A stretch of DNA of 64,000 bases from Ottelia alismoides (taxonomy: Eukaryota > Streptophyta > Magnoliopsida > Alismatales > Hydrocharitaceae). Where the stretch lies: positions 930,001 through 994,000 of the forward strand of contig JAZKJV010010627.1 of the NCBI GenBank assembly GCA_037367405.1. Reading direction: 5' to 3'. The notes beneath the pieces are model-generated. The model saw only the letters and a program-made list of their open reading frames with translations, searched no databases and had not been told where the DNA came from. The position numbers and the translations under genes were made by a program. Shown piece after piece: positions 37,246 through 48,766 of this stretch. Position 1 is the first letter of the stretch. Every line of letters begins with the position of its first letter.

Positions 37246-37650
37246 TTAAGGGCGGCTTGAATCATCAATAAACTGCACTGGCTCGCACTCTGTCATGGTT
37301 GTCGGCTCAGCAGGAATTAGACAAGGTAAATAATCATCAAAATCATCCCAGTCAATGTCTGAATCCGAGGGATCAGAAGAAGATGAGCAAGAATGAAAAT
37401 CATCGGCACCACTCGTCCCGACACTGTCAGCCTCAGGTGTATCCTCATCCAGGGATGTGCTCTCCCGGCTCTCGACTGCCATGAGCTTGAGATATAGTGA
37501 ATCTGTAGGCAAGGCGAGAGTCGGTGCTACAGGATCTGTCCAGTTGGATTCATCATCAGTCACTTTAAAATCACAAACCTGGTATGAGGAGGAGTGCTGG
37601 ATAGCGGTGCCGACAGAGTCGGCCTTAGAGATCTCCGTCCCATCATCTTG
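37246..37650 (-). pseudogene. Element A acidic protease-RT linker (truncated)
   Basis: The frame reads YQVCDFKVTDDESNW, LPTDSLYLKLMAVESRES and then an acidic stretch FHSCSSSSDPSDSDIDWDDF. Element C has the colinear HQECDFVMIDNEAIW, ATDSAYLQLMAVE and FHSCSSSSDPLDSDIGWDDF. Homology ends near 37640, so everything upstream in C (gag and protease) is absent here. The run continues into leader sequence up to 37791 without meaning. Its end at 37246 is out of frame with RT by a small indel. Confidence 0.8.
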
Positions 37651-39184
37651 ATTATTTGGGAAGAGTAGAGGGAATGCAGAAGAAGAAGAATGAAATGAGA
37701 TGCAATAAAATTGCGCACAATTGTGCGGTGTTTTTGATCTTGACCTAAATAAATCTAGCAACCAAACACAAAGCAGGGGTGAGTTCACCAACTCAACACA
37801 TGAAACCGTGAAGGTTCGGCTTTTATCTTGTCAATTTTAGCTTGATTCAGGAATTTATCTTTTCTTGAGTCCTTAGAACGCTACGCCTAAAGGAGAGAGA
37901 GTACTGCCGCGAAAGTATCCCCGTACTTGTCCTCCTCCTGTGTAACCTGTAACTTGCACTTTTTGAGGTCCTTGTAACCCTTCCTGGATCCCTACTCAGC
38001 CAAAGAAATAGAGGGAGGAAGTCGATAGGCGAAACCGATACTTCGGACCTCGCTCGCAATGGAATCACCCGTGAGCGTACAAGGTCCTACTCGGACGCAG
38101 CAGGTGAGACAGATACACCCGTGAAGGTGTGGCCTAAGCTCGGTACTTCGGACAAGGTCGATGCTCACACAATAGTGAGTCACCAATGGCGACCAAGCCC
38201 TATTCGACTACGTACGATAGTAGCGCCAATACTTCGGAAATCCAGGCGATACACAAGGCAGCCACAAGTTGGGTTTTTGGCTCTAATCCTTACGAAGCGC
38301 TCACCTCACTTGGAAGGAGACCTTCCCATGCAACTTGAATACAAGTGAGGGTGTTACTCTCCCCAAACAATGAATCCAATTACCGATTTTATTTTTGGTC
38401 AAAGTTTTCTTAGCAGTCCCTTTTTTAATTTTTTTGGTGTTATCGCTTCTTTTGAGTAAATTCAAACAAGCGCCTAACGGTTTTTGCATTTTCTTTGATC
38501 CTACTTTGTCCAAAAACAGAGGGAGAAAAGAGTCGGAAAAGCCGTGCAAGTCGACACCAAGGTGGAAATCTCACCTTTGTGCCTAGATGATGGATGCAAA
38601 GTGAGAAGACTTACAGCGAATCCCAGCTCTCTCCATGTGGGATGCAAAGCTGAATTTGTAAACCTAGCTACATGGCGATATGCAAAGCGGAAATCATCCT
38701 AGAATAGGCAACTGCTAGCGTGAAGAACCACAAGCTAACCACTAACCCTCAATCCTAGTGTCTGGTCTAGGCTCACCCGGTGACAAGCGAGAAAACGCGA
38801 TGAAAAACCACGGTGAGCCCCCGGGTGAACAAACACCCGGAAAATAGGCCCGGTAGTGTCTCAAGAGTCCAAGTGTCCAAGTACCTGTATTATTACAAAT
38901 TAATGAATTACTCTCTCTCATAAAATAAAATGCAAGCTAAACTAATCACTCTCTCACTCCTCCTGCTCTCTCCTGCCGGCCTAGCTAAAGAAAGGCCGGC
39001 TTCGCTTCCCAAGGTTGCTTCGGGTCACCTAGGCGATCCGCCTCACTCCGCGGTCCCTCGCAAGAAGAGAAGAGAAAAGTGGTCAGAACAGCTCAACAAG
39101 ATGTATCAAAAATGCAAGAGATAGAAAATAAAGAATTAGTAGACAACAAACACAAATAGACAAAAGTGTAAACTACTCGATGTT
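37651..39184 (-). other. Element A leader joined to a gag-protease deletion
   Basis: Non-coding sequence that aligns in patches with the element B leader (38130-39184 against 17300-18467). No residue of gag (FHGxxxEEP, KMIAFxFSL) or protease (DSGSS, ILGHPF) can be found on either strand. In element C those regions take more than 3 kb (48.7-52.2 kb). The breakpoint is near 37640-37700. The short frames here have no recognisable product. Confidence 0.7.
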
Positions 39185-39204
39185 GCTCCCCGGCAACGGC
39201 GCCA
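39185..39204 (-). promoter_or_regulatory. Element A primer binding site (tRNA-Asp)
   Basis: TGGCGCCGTTGCCGGGGAGC on the minus strand, two bases from the LTR end. Its first 18 bases are complementary to the 3' end of plant tRNA-Asp (...CCCCGGCAACGGCGCCA). This is the usual primer of Athila-type elements and is intact here. Confidence 0.92.
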
Positions 39205-39206
39205 TT

Positions 39207-42200
39207 TGATATTGCCAAAATTTGGTGGTCTTAAGTTCAGCACAAAGCGTAAACTCAGTCGGTATGTCGACCACGCAAATCTGGACTAAAATCAACAATT
39301 AACCGACACTACAGATCACGGAAATAGAAATAAATGTGGAGTTAAAATTTATTTTTAACTCTGCACAAATGATGTAAAGGGCAAGTATGCAGAGAGTTCG
39401 AACACAGGGAGCAAACAGGGTAATTCAAACAATTGTGCACAAGTGAGTGAATGTGAGGTGTCTACACTAAGCAAGCAATCAAAGGAATTTTTGTGGCTTT
39501 TTATTTTTTTTAATTAATTTTTAATTTTGTATTTTGATTTTTAATTTTCTGATTTTTATAATTTTATATTTTATATTTTTTTTAAATTCTTTTTCAATAT
39601 TGGAAAATAAGGGCTATATAATAAAAGAGAGAATAGAATAATGATAAAAATATGCAAAAATAGCCAAAAATTCAGAAATAAAATGCTTTTGATATTTTTA
39701 GGATTTTTTACTGTTTTTGTGATTTTCGGTATTTTTCAAGTGTTTTTGGTATTTTTAAAAGCTGAAATAAAGGAAAACAGTGAAAAGTGTACTCGCTCTG
39801 AGTAAAATGGAAATTAAAATTAGCAAACAGCAACCAAAATTTTTCACACTAATTTTCTAATAAAGAGAATGAAATATAGAACAAGCAGGAACTGAGTTTG
39901 TAATTTTCTGACTTTTCTAGGATTATATAGATTTTTTTGAAGTTTTTATGTATTTTTGAATTTTTAGTGTTTTTCGTTTGAGATTTTTAATGATTTTTGG
40001 ATTGACACTAAAATAGGATAAAATACACACTAGGGAACTTTTTTGGAATTTTTCGAGGTATTTTAATATTTTTTTGGTATTTTCTAAGCTAGTTAGTGAA
40101 TAAAAAGCATGTTTTTGATTTTTAATAAATATAAAATAAAATCAAAAACTAAAACTATGGCTGGAAGTACAAGTTACCAGGAGCTTAAGTTCAAATTTTT
40201 AGTAATTTTGGAATTGAAATGAGGCCTTAATTAAATGGATCAAGCAAGCAACAATTAAAAACCTGGCAAGGGCATTTATGCAAAAAGATAAAGCTCCAGG
40301 GGCTGTTAGGCAATTTTTCCACAAAAATTAGTACTGAATTAAATACTTCTGGGCCGAAGGGCAATAGCCAAAGCAGCAGGGGCTTCCCTGGAAAATCTCC
40401 CAGACGCACGTGCGTGCACGCGCGCCTGGGAGGGGCACAAGCGTGATGTCACAAAAGCTCAGGGATGCAAAAGCAAAATGGCCAGAAAGATTATAAATGC
40501 AATGGAAAGTTCTAGTATTAAAAATAAATGTGCGAAAAATCTGGGATCTTCTTGCAAAATGCCCAGCGCACGTGACAAGCACGTGCGCCAGGCAAGGACC
40601 TGGAAGTAAATAGACAAAAATGTGGGGGCCTCACTGTAAATATTACAAAAACAATTAAATGGCAGATGAATGTTTACGGTCTAAATATTAAGTACAAAAA
40701 TGTCGTGGGTGAAATACGCAAAATACCCACGCTATAGGCATGATCGAACGGTGGGGGTTGTCCCACTTATCCACGTGTCAGCACAGCGCGCCCCGATACC
40801 TCTTCGGCGTTGAACGGCCCCGATTAGAAGATCTCGGCGTGATCGAACGGAGGCGCGTGCTGGATCGAACGGCGGTGAGAGGATCTGGGGCGACCTCACG
40901 ATCCGACGGCGGCAAGGAGCTGACGAAGAACAAGGAAGAACTTCGTCGGGGCGAAGTTCCTCCGGCCTTGTCGCCCCTCCCCGGCGTCCGTAGCTGCTCC
41001 AAAATGGCCCCCTCGGCCTCCTACGCGGTCTTCTAATGGCTGGGTGCTCCAAAAAGCTCCAGCTACAACCGGAGGACGTGCGCGAGGGTGGCGGAGCTGT
41101 GGGCTCCAGGGACCTCAACCGCGTGCCTCACTGAGCCCTTGGTGCTTCAGTTCAAGCGTGGACATGCACAAAAAAGGGGTGTTATGATCGGGGGCAAGTT
41201 GCCCCGATCACGTGGTGCAATAGAAAGGTGGTACGACGTAGGTGATGGCGTGAAGACCGAAGGTGGCCGGAGTTGCTCCGGCGACCGATCGATTGAGCGA
41301 ATCGATGGCTAACGAGTTAAATGAAAGGGTCGGAATGAAGCTCGGATGAACAGGAGTGAAATGAAGCTAAAGATAAGGTGGTTAGATGGCCCTCAAGCTC
41401 AGATAGAGCGAGGAAGAAGGGTACCTCGACGGCTTGGCCGTAGGTTGATTGGAACTCGCCCAAACGTGGCTGATCCACCGCCCTGACGAGGACTCCACGG
41501 AGCTGTCACCTCCAGAGAGTACTAGCGAGGTCAAGGGGGGAAGTTTGGATGGATTTGCAGTTCAAAACTCAAATGAAGTCGTGGGGCGGCTTAAGTATGG
41601 TTGACGGACAGTGGGGGTAGAACGAGGGATCTGGCACGATGCAGTGATCCTCATCCCAAGAAGAACATAGGGCGAGTAAGAGAGATGGTAGGGGAACGAT
41701 TTTGCAGAAGCTTTCGCGAAAAGATGTAAGATGCGACCTCGATAAATCCGCAAAAGCGGGCGAAAACCGAGGTAGTCAGAGGCTAAGGGGGGTAGGTCAG
41801 ACTGCTGACCTTGGTCAACAGTCCTGACCTCCTGGTTGGTCCACGTGGACCAACCAGGAAAAACCCTGGGAAAATGTATTAATAAATCATTTAAAAATAA
41901 TAAATGTTGTTATTTTAATTAGGTGATAAAATAAAAAGTGTTTATAATTTTATCTAGTATTTTATTCCGGTTTTTAATTATTTTTATAAGTTGTATTTTT
42001 ACAAGTTCACTTTTTAGCCCTATATAGGTATATTACCTATGTATTTTAGTATTTTTATTTTTATTTTGTGTATTTTAATTTTATTATTTTTATTTCTTAT
42101 TTTATAAAATTATAACTTACTTTTATGCACATAAATATATTTTTATCTTATTTTTCTGAAGTATTTTATACACTTAATAAAATAAAAGTGTTATTTGTAT

Positions 42201-43014
42201 AGGTATAGATACAGGTATTATATCTATGTATTCTATATACAAGTATTTTTATTTTGTATTTTCTTTGCATTTTTATTCTAATTTTAATACACATATTTAT
42301 TATAAGTAATATTTACAAGATTATAAAAATATAAAAATATAAAAATAATGAATAAATAATAAATTGAATATTTTAATCTGTACAAGTATACAATGAGGGT
42401 CCAAAAGTCAACTTTCAAACCGTAGCCCCTCCAAATGTGAAACCACTGCCATTAAATAGATTATTTTTTTCTATATACAATTAAAGGTGAGTTTGATGCA
42501 TTTGGAGTTCAGTTGTGAGATACGGATCTGGGAAGTTGGGATTCTGGAATCTTATTCAGATCATAACTTTTTATCTATACATTATTTTTCTGTGAAATCA
42601 ATTTTATATTTTTCTATATAAAATTATCTACAACTTTCATGTACAAAGTTTCTTTATTTGATGTATAAAAAGTGGAACCAGAAATAAGTCTCAAAATGAA
42701 TAAAGAATGAATAGAAGGTATAGGTATTTATACTGTATTTTTGACCTTATCTCCCCCTACTTTATTCCCGGTCGACCTATTCATCAAGATGCCTAGGACT
42801 CGGGGTTTCGGGTCATAAAATATTTACAATATTTTATTCTTTTTCTTTTCTTTTATTTATTCTATAATTTTGGCCTTAATTACAGTATTTTATACACTAT
42901 GTGAATGCACATGCATGAATGCTAAGATGATGATATTAATGATATTTACAGGCATTTGCTGGGGTTTTTGATGCCAAAATGATAGAATAAAGATGATGAA
43001 ATCTGGATTCATCA
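39207..43014 (-). repeat. Element A 5' LTR (3,808 bp, uninterrupted)
   Basis: Starts TGATGAATCC at 43014 on the minus strand and ends GGCAATATCA at 39207. It has an AT-rich start, the 28-bp CACGTG palindrome at 41831-41858, a GC-rich block (about 40370-41830) and an AT-rich end. No pol insertion is present at 42540-42720, unlike the 3' LTR. Reading frames such as 40740-41036 lie in the GC-rich block and are not conserved against elements B and C. Confidence 0.93.
41831..41858. promoter_or_regulatory. Perfect 28-bp palindrome with G-box, element A 5' LTR
   Basis: CCTGGTTGGTCCAC followed by its exact reverse complement; the centre is CACGTG, the plant G-box core bound by bZIP and bHLH factors. 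Nearby, at about 41800-41822, opposed TGACC/GGTCAAC words form W-box-like pairs. It is perfect also in C (59273-59300), has one centre change at 44582-44609, and is degenerate at 23339-23366, 7286-7312 and 62001-62028. Confidence 0.85.
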
Positions 43015-43019
43015 TTAAC
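43015..43019. repeat. Target site duplication of element A, right copy (TTAAC)
   Basis: TTAAC directly follows the ATTCATCA terminus of element A and matches 20699-20703. Confidence 0.92.
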
Positions 43020-43432
43020 TAAAGACATTAAAGACTAAATAGGACTAGGGAAATAAAATGCTAGCGAAACAAATTTACCTAGTAGCTCGACGTGCACTAG
43101 AGCTTGGAGTAGAAGAGGCATCACTGGCGGTGGTCCGGCAGCACCTGGATCGCCTTCCTCAACCCTTTTCAACACCGACAAGGCAGATGGTGGTGATGTT
43201 GTCACCTACAAGATCAAATCCAAGGCTCCTTTTGGGGTTACGTCTTAGAGAGAGGGATTAAAAAGCAAAAGGGAGCTAGAGGGGGTTTTTATAGACGTGG
43301 GCTCGGTCCGAAAATATAAGGAGATGATGGGTAGGTGAGGCAGGGTAGGTGAAGATTCGGGTGCGTGCGAATGTCAAGGATGATATGGTTGCAGAGTGGG
43401 GTTGGTATCGAGGAAGATTGAGGATGGAGGTG
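43020..43432 (-). repeat. Element B 5' LTR, piece 2
   Basis: Colinear with 6775-7180 of the element B 3' LTR, for example GGCGGTGGTC(C/T)GGCAG near 43126 and 6890, and CACCTGGATCGCC. It carries the TATA box and is bounded by element A on the left and element C on the right. Confidence 0.9.
43286..43293 (-). promoter_or_regulatory. Probable TATA box of the element B 5' LTR
   Basis: TATAAAAA on the minus strand in CGTCTATAAAAACCCCC, conserved with 7045-7052. Any transcript starting here would run left into the element A 5' LTR rather than into element B, because A now separates the promoter from the B body by 22 kb. Confidence 0.6.
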
Positions 43433-46400
43433 TGATGAATCCACATTTCATCATCTTTATTCTATTATTTTGGCCTCAAAAACCCTAGCAAATGCTTGTA
43501 AATACCCTTAATTCCCACATTTTAGCATTCGTGCATGTGTATGTAAATAGTGTGTAAAATAGTGTTTTTAAAGCCAAAATAATAGAATAAAGAAAAGAAA
43601 AGGAATAAAATATTGTAAATATTTTATGACCCGAAACCCTGAGACCTAGGCATCTAGATGACTAGGTCTACAAGGAATAAAGTAGGGGGAGATAAGGGCC
43701 AAATACAATAAAAATTCCCTTTTATTTTAATTCATTCTTTATTCATTTTGGGACCTATTTTTTATTCCACTTTTTATAACTCAAATAAAGAAACTTTGTA
43801 CATGAAAGTTGTAGATAAATAAATAAAGAAAAATACAAAATTAATTTCACTCAAAAATAGTATAAAAATAAAAAGTTATGATCTGAATAAGATTCCAGAA
43901 TCCCAACTTCCCAGGCCGGTATCTCTCAAATAAAAACTTGAAACGCATCAAAATCACTTTTAATTGTATATAATCGTAAATAAGTTATTTAATGAAGGTG
44001 GTTTCGTATTTTGCGGAGCTACGATTTGAAAGTTGAATTTTGGACCCCTATTGTATACTTGTACAGAATAAAATATTCATTTTATTTATTATTCATTATA
44101 TATACAATTTTATATTTTTATAATTTTGTAATTATTATTTATAATATTTATGTGCATCAAAATCAGAATAAAAACCTAAAGAAAATACAAAAATAAAATA
44201 CTTGTATATAATACATAGGTATAATACGTGTACATATACCTATATAATTAATATTTCCCTTTTATTAAGTGTACAAAACACTACAGAAAAATAAAATAAA
44301 AATATATTTAAGTGTATAAAAATATTCTATAAATTTATAAAATAATAAACAAAATAAATAAAATTAAAAAGATAAAATAAAAATAAAATATTAAAATACA
44401 TAGATATGTATACCTATATAGGCTACAAAAGGTAACTTGTATTTCATACCTCTAAAAAATAAATAAAAATCATACTAAAATACTTTAGAAAATAACCGAT
44501 ATTTTTTAATTTATACTCCAAAAATAATAAATTCATTTCCTATTTTTAAATGAATTTTTTAATGTTTTTCTGGGGCTTTTTCCTGGTTGGTCCATGTGGA
44601 CCAACCAGGAGGCGGTCAGCGTTGACCTCAGTCAACTGGTTGTCCTTCACCCTGTAGCATTGTCAGAACCTGGTTTTCGACCCCTTTCTCAATTTTTTCG
44701 AGGCCAACTCTTGCAACATTTCGCGTAATGATCTTCTTGACTTTTCTTCCTTGGACAATGGTGATTCACGCCCCTAGCTTTCTTTGGGCGTTGGATCGTT
44801 GCATCGCACTACGTGACTCGTTCTTCCTCGCCCATTCGTCAACCATTCAAATAGTCCCTCCGATTTTCAACTCGAATTCGAACCCCATTTGGCTAGCTTT
44901 GCTTCCCCCCTTTCGTGCTCCATCGAGAGAGGAAGGTGACAGCTGCACCCCCCCCCTCGTGCGACAGGACGGTCGAGTAGGCTCCAAGGAGGCTCCACCA
45001 CCTCCAGCGAACACCTTTGCCGCTGAGGTCCTCCCTCGGGTATACCACCTTCGAGGGCTATGTCTTCCTTCATTTTATTTTGCCATTGTCGTTCGTTGTA
45101 GTCTTAGGATCAAATCCCACCATTTATTTTCGAGTTTCACCCATAGTTTCGCCCAAATCGAACCCTCGCCAGAGTTCGTTCCAGCCACCCATCTCGCGCT
45201 GCTATTTCTCGCCCCCATTCCGCCATCGCGGGGTCAAGGAATTTTTCCCTCGACCCTCTCACCCTTTTTGTAGGTCCAGGAGCCACTGAAGAAGACCTAG
45301 GGCTCATTTTGAGCCTCGTCGGAGGATCCATGAGCCTTACAGCTCCGTCGCCTCCTCCCGTGAGCTCCGGCCACTACCAGAGTGTTTTGGAGCATCCAGG
45401 AGGAAGAGGAGGACCCCAGGAAGGATACGTGCCATTTTGGAGCTCGAGAGCATGCTGGAGGACCGAGAAAGGAGGTAGGGAAGGTCGTTGTCGTCGCGCC
45501 CATCTTCTCTGTTATTCCTCCTTGGCTCTCTACCGTCGGATCAAGGCCGCCCCCCAGATCGATCAGCCGTCGTTGGATCTCCATGCGTCCCAGCCATCCG
45601 ATCCGTCATTGGAGATTTAATCCCCGCCGTCGAAAGCTAAGCATCATCGGCCATCCGTTGCTCGCCGCGTGGACAAGTGGAGGACTTCCGTAGTTGGATC
45701 TCGCCCGCCTGGGTATTTTGCATTTTTAACTCCGGTGATTTTTGTATTTATTCATTAGTATTAAATCATTCATTTGTAGTTTTAAAATTTTGTAATAATT
45801 GCACTTAGGCCCCCGTACTTTGAATATTTGCAATCAGGTCCTTGTCCACATCACCTCACGTGACTCACGCGCGTGGGGTGGTGGACATTTTGCAAGGACC
45901 CCCTGTGGGTTTCTTTATTTCATTTTTTCCAGGAACTTTTTTGTTAAGTTTAATATTTTTGGATATTTTGCAAAGTAGCCCCCTAGATTGTTAGTAATTA
46001 CTTTTAGATCATCCCTAGGCGCGTGCATACCACGTGTGTGGGTGGGATTTTTGCAGGCGTACCCTTGGGTTTGTGGCTATTTGTGATTGTTCTTGGAATT
46101 TTATTAAATAGTTATATATATTTTGCAGAAAATTTGCACTGTGGCCCTTGACTTTCTGGATATTTACGTATATGCCTCTGCTAGTGTTGATTTTTCTATT
46201 TGTTGTTTCCATTCATTTCATGCATTTATAAATCCTAGAAGTCACCCAAAAATTAACTTAAGCTCTTGTTTAGTTTCTCTTTCATGCTATAATTTTATTT
46301 TGCATTTTTATTGTATTTTAATATTTATAAAAATTAAAAAAACATACATTTTCTCTACTGTCTACATTAGAAAATACCAAAAAAATAAAACCCTTTGAAA

Positions 46401-47273
46401 ATTTCTGAAAAAAATATATTTTGTGTGTTTATTTGTGTTTTAACTTCAGTCCAAAAATCACTAAAAAAATCAAAAGAAAATGCCTAAAAATTAGAAAACC
46501 ACTAGAAACTTCATAAAAATCTTAAAAATTCCAGAAAAATCATAAAATGTAATTTTTGTTTCTAAATTTTCTTTATATTATTTTCTTTATGTTAAAATTA
46601 ATTTGAGGAATTTTTATCGCTGTTTACAATTTTTTATCCTCATTTTAATTGTGGTTTTGTATTTTATTCACTATTTTCAGTTTTTATGCCTTTAAAAATA
46701 CCAAAAAATAGCAAAAATATAAGAAAATCACAAAAACATTGGAAAAATATAAAAAAATACAAAAAAATTATTTACTGTAATTTGGCTATTTTTACCTATT
46801 TACATATATCTCTCATCTCTCTTGTATATATATACTCCTTATATTCTATATAGCTTTATATCTTATTTTATAGAAAAAGAAAATAGAAAAAATACAAAAT
46901 AGAAAAAGGAAATATAAATATAGAAAATCAAAAATCAAAATATAAAAATTGAAAAATAAAAAATATAAAAATATATAAAATTAAAAACCCACAAAAAATA
47001 GCGCTTGTAGACATTTCATCACAGTCACATTTTGAGCATTATTGCCCCGTTCTACCTGTCTGCTCCATGTGTTCACCTCTACACATACTTGCACCTATAC
47101 ACATCTTTGTTGTAGAGTTATAATAAATTTTAACTCCGCATATTTACTTGCATTGCTTAATTTACTTGTTGTGGGTTAATTGTTGATTTAGTCGGGATTG
47201 TTGAGTGGTCAACGCATCGAGTGTTGATCCGTCTTGTGGATCAATGCGACCGCTCGATTTTTCGATTTAATCA
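43433..47273 (+). repeat. Element C 5' LTR (3,841 bp)
   Basis: Begins TGATGAATCCACATTTCATCATC and ends TTTAATCA. The order is AT-rich start, palindrome at 44582-44609, GC-rich block (about 44580-45720) and AT-rich end, mirrored by the 3' LTR. Frames of 90-180 codons on both strands in the GC-rich block (for example 44728-45273, with a partly similar 59450-60001 in the other LTR) are proline/serine-rich and overlap each other. I see no codon-level conservation and leave them uncalled. Confidence 0.92.
44582..44609. promoter_or_regulatory. 28-bp palindrome of the element C 5' LTR (centre mutated)
   Basis: Arms as at 41831-41858, but the centre is CATGTG, a single C-to-T change that destroys the G-box. 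AGCGTTGACCTCAGTCAAC follows and holds opposed TTGACC/GTCAA words. Confidence 0.8.
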
Positions 47274-47275
47274 AA

Positions 47276-47295
47276 TCGTGTCGTTGCTGGGGAGC
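47276..47295 (+). promoter_or_regulatory. Element C primer binding site (degenerate tRNA-Asp type)
   Basis: TCGTGTCGTTGCTGGGGAGC, two bases after the LTR end. It matches the element A site at 16 of 20 bases; three of the four changes are C-to-T. Confidence 0.85.
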
Positions 47296-48766
47296 AACAG
47301 CATATAGATTGGCTTTTTGTTTGTGATTATTTTTCTACCATTTTTGCTTCATTTATTTCCTTTATTTTTTGATACATATTTTGAGCTATCTACCTCCTCT
47401 CTTTGTTAACTTTGTGCGAGGTACCACGGATCGAGGGAGGCACGTTTCCCTAGGTGTCTGTACACCCACGTGAAGCTAGCTTTGGCCTGCTACCCCTACA
47501 CGAAGAAGATTGAAAGAGATTTTGTAGATTAGCTCTAGTTTACTTTCTTGTCTATATTTGTTTAATTTGAAGTGAGAGAGTGACTCTAAATTGTAACTTA
47601 AACAGGACTTGGACATTTCTACACTTCACGAGGTCCATTGCCCGAGGGATTGTTCCCTTGGGGGTCTCGTCGGCTTTCGCGATTTTTTCGTCGGTTTTGT
47701 TTTCTTCAATTTTCTTTTATTTTGATTCACGAAGATTTTGGCCCCTAGACTTAGGATTTTATTTTGGTTGTGACGTAATTGATTAGGATCCCACACCTAA
47801 TATCTTGCCTATACCTATAGATCATTTAGTGGACCTAATTAATAACTCACAAAAGAAAAAGCTAATTTGGTCACCTGAGGGGACACATGCTGCTAGAGGT
47901 CATATACAGCGCTGGCAGGATCTGTTGTGGCGGACACTGATCGGCATCAGAGACCGGACCCCGACCTCTCTTGTTGACCTATTAGCTGTTGTTCTTCTTG
48001 TGTAGAATTCTTCATCTAAGGCCGATTTCTTCTTGCATCATATAGGTAGTTTTAATTCTGTCTTTAATTTATGTGCGGATCACCCTGCATGTAGAGTGTT
48101 GGAGCAAGGTACGCATATCTATCTCTGCATGCATCATTGTGTTTGATCGTACATCGGCTTTTCCGACTTCCTCCCCCTTTTATTGGACTTAAAATAACCC
48201 AGGAAATCAGAAAATTCATTGGGCATTGTTTTTATTCAGAAAAAGACTAAAAAAGATAAAATCATAAAATTGGGACTGTTAATGCAAACTTGACCTTAAA
48301 ACTCACCTCATCCAAAAAATTTGTCTTGGGAAGAGTTACCCCCTCCTTGGTTGATTTATCTGCAGCGAGAGAGTGACCCGCACACTAGGCTAGAGCCATA
48401 CATGAACTCCTCTCAGACTACTACTTTAGGGTTATTCGTTCTCCAATGAGGATCTCTCTGGTAACCGGTAAAGCGGACTGTGATGTCCTTTGTAGAGTGG
48501 ATTGATCGGGTAGTCGGTAAATGGTCCGCAATTCATAATGGCTGGGAAAGATCTAGCCTTAGGTCGGGACAGTCTCCTAGGAGCATCGGGTTCCTACCAG
48601 CTCCCTTAATCGCTCTGATAGATTGATTGATCACCTCAATAAAATTGAAAAGATAATTGACCGAGCTTTTATGGTCTTTAGCTCTAGTGTTGTGTAGGTG
48701 AATCGGGGGTTTGTTTTCACATCTTATTTGCATTCCAGATCTCATCTGCCCTTTTCCCAGATCAAA
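47296..48766 (+). other. Element C 5' leader
   Basis: About 1.5 kb between the primer site and the first ATG in the gag frame. No coding region is supported. A GCGAGGTACCACGGATCGAGGG patch near 47415 corresponds to leader sequence of element A near 39040-39060 (CCTCGCAAG/CGCGGTCCCTCG on the other strand). Confidence 0.6.

Larger units (their letters stand above)
20704..43014 (-). mobile_element. Element A: Athila-like element with internal tandem duplication, lacking gag and protease
   Basis: A 22.3-kb minus-strand element flanked by TTAAC. In transcriptional order: 5' LTR 43014-39207, primer site 39204-39185, leader, a deletion covering gag and protease, acidic linker, RT-RNase H-integrase copy P1, 3'UTR, polypurine tract, 466 bp of LTR start, pol copy P2 (from 31289), 3'UTR, polypurine tract, 465 bp of LTR start, pol fragment P3 (25317-24208), and the rest of the 3' LTR to 20704. 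The two large units are nearly identical by eye. Without gag and protease it would need proteins from a relative to move; its tandem structure probably arose after or during its last integration. Confidence 0.9.

Noticed and set aside
44728..45273. 181-codon frame, paralleled by 183 codons at 59450-60001
   Set aside because: It is present in both LTRs of element C only because the LTRs are copies of each other. It is Pro/Ser-rich, overlaps other frames on both strands and has no counterpart in A or B. A short LTR-encoded peptide cannot be fully excluded.
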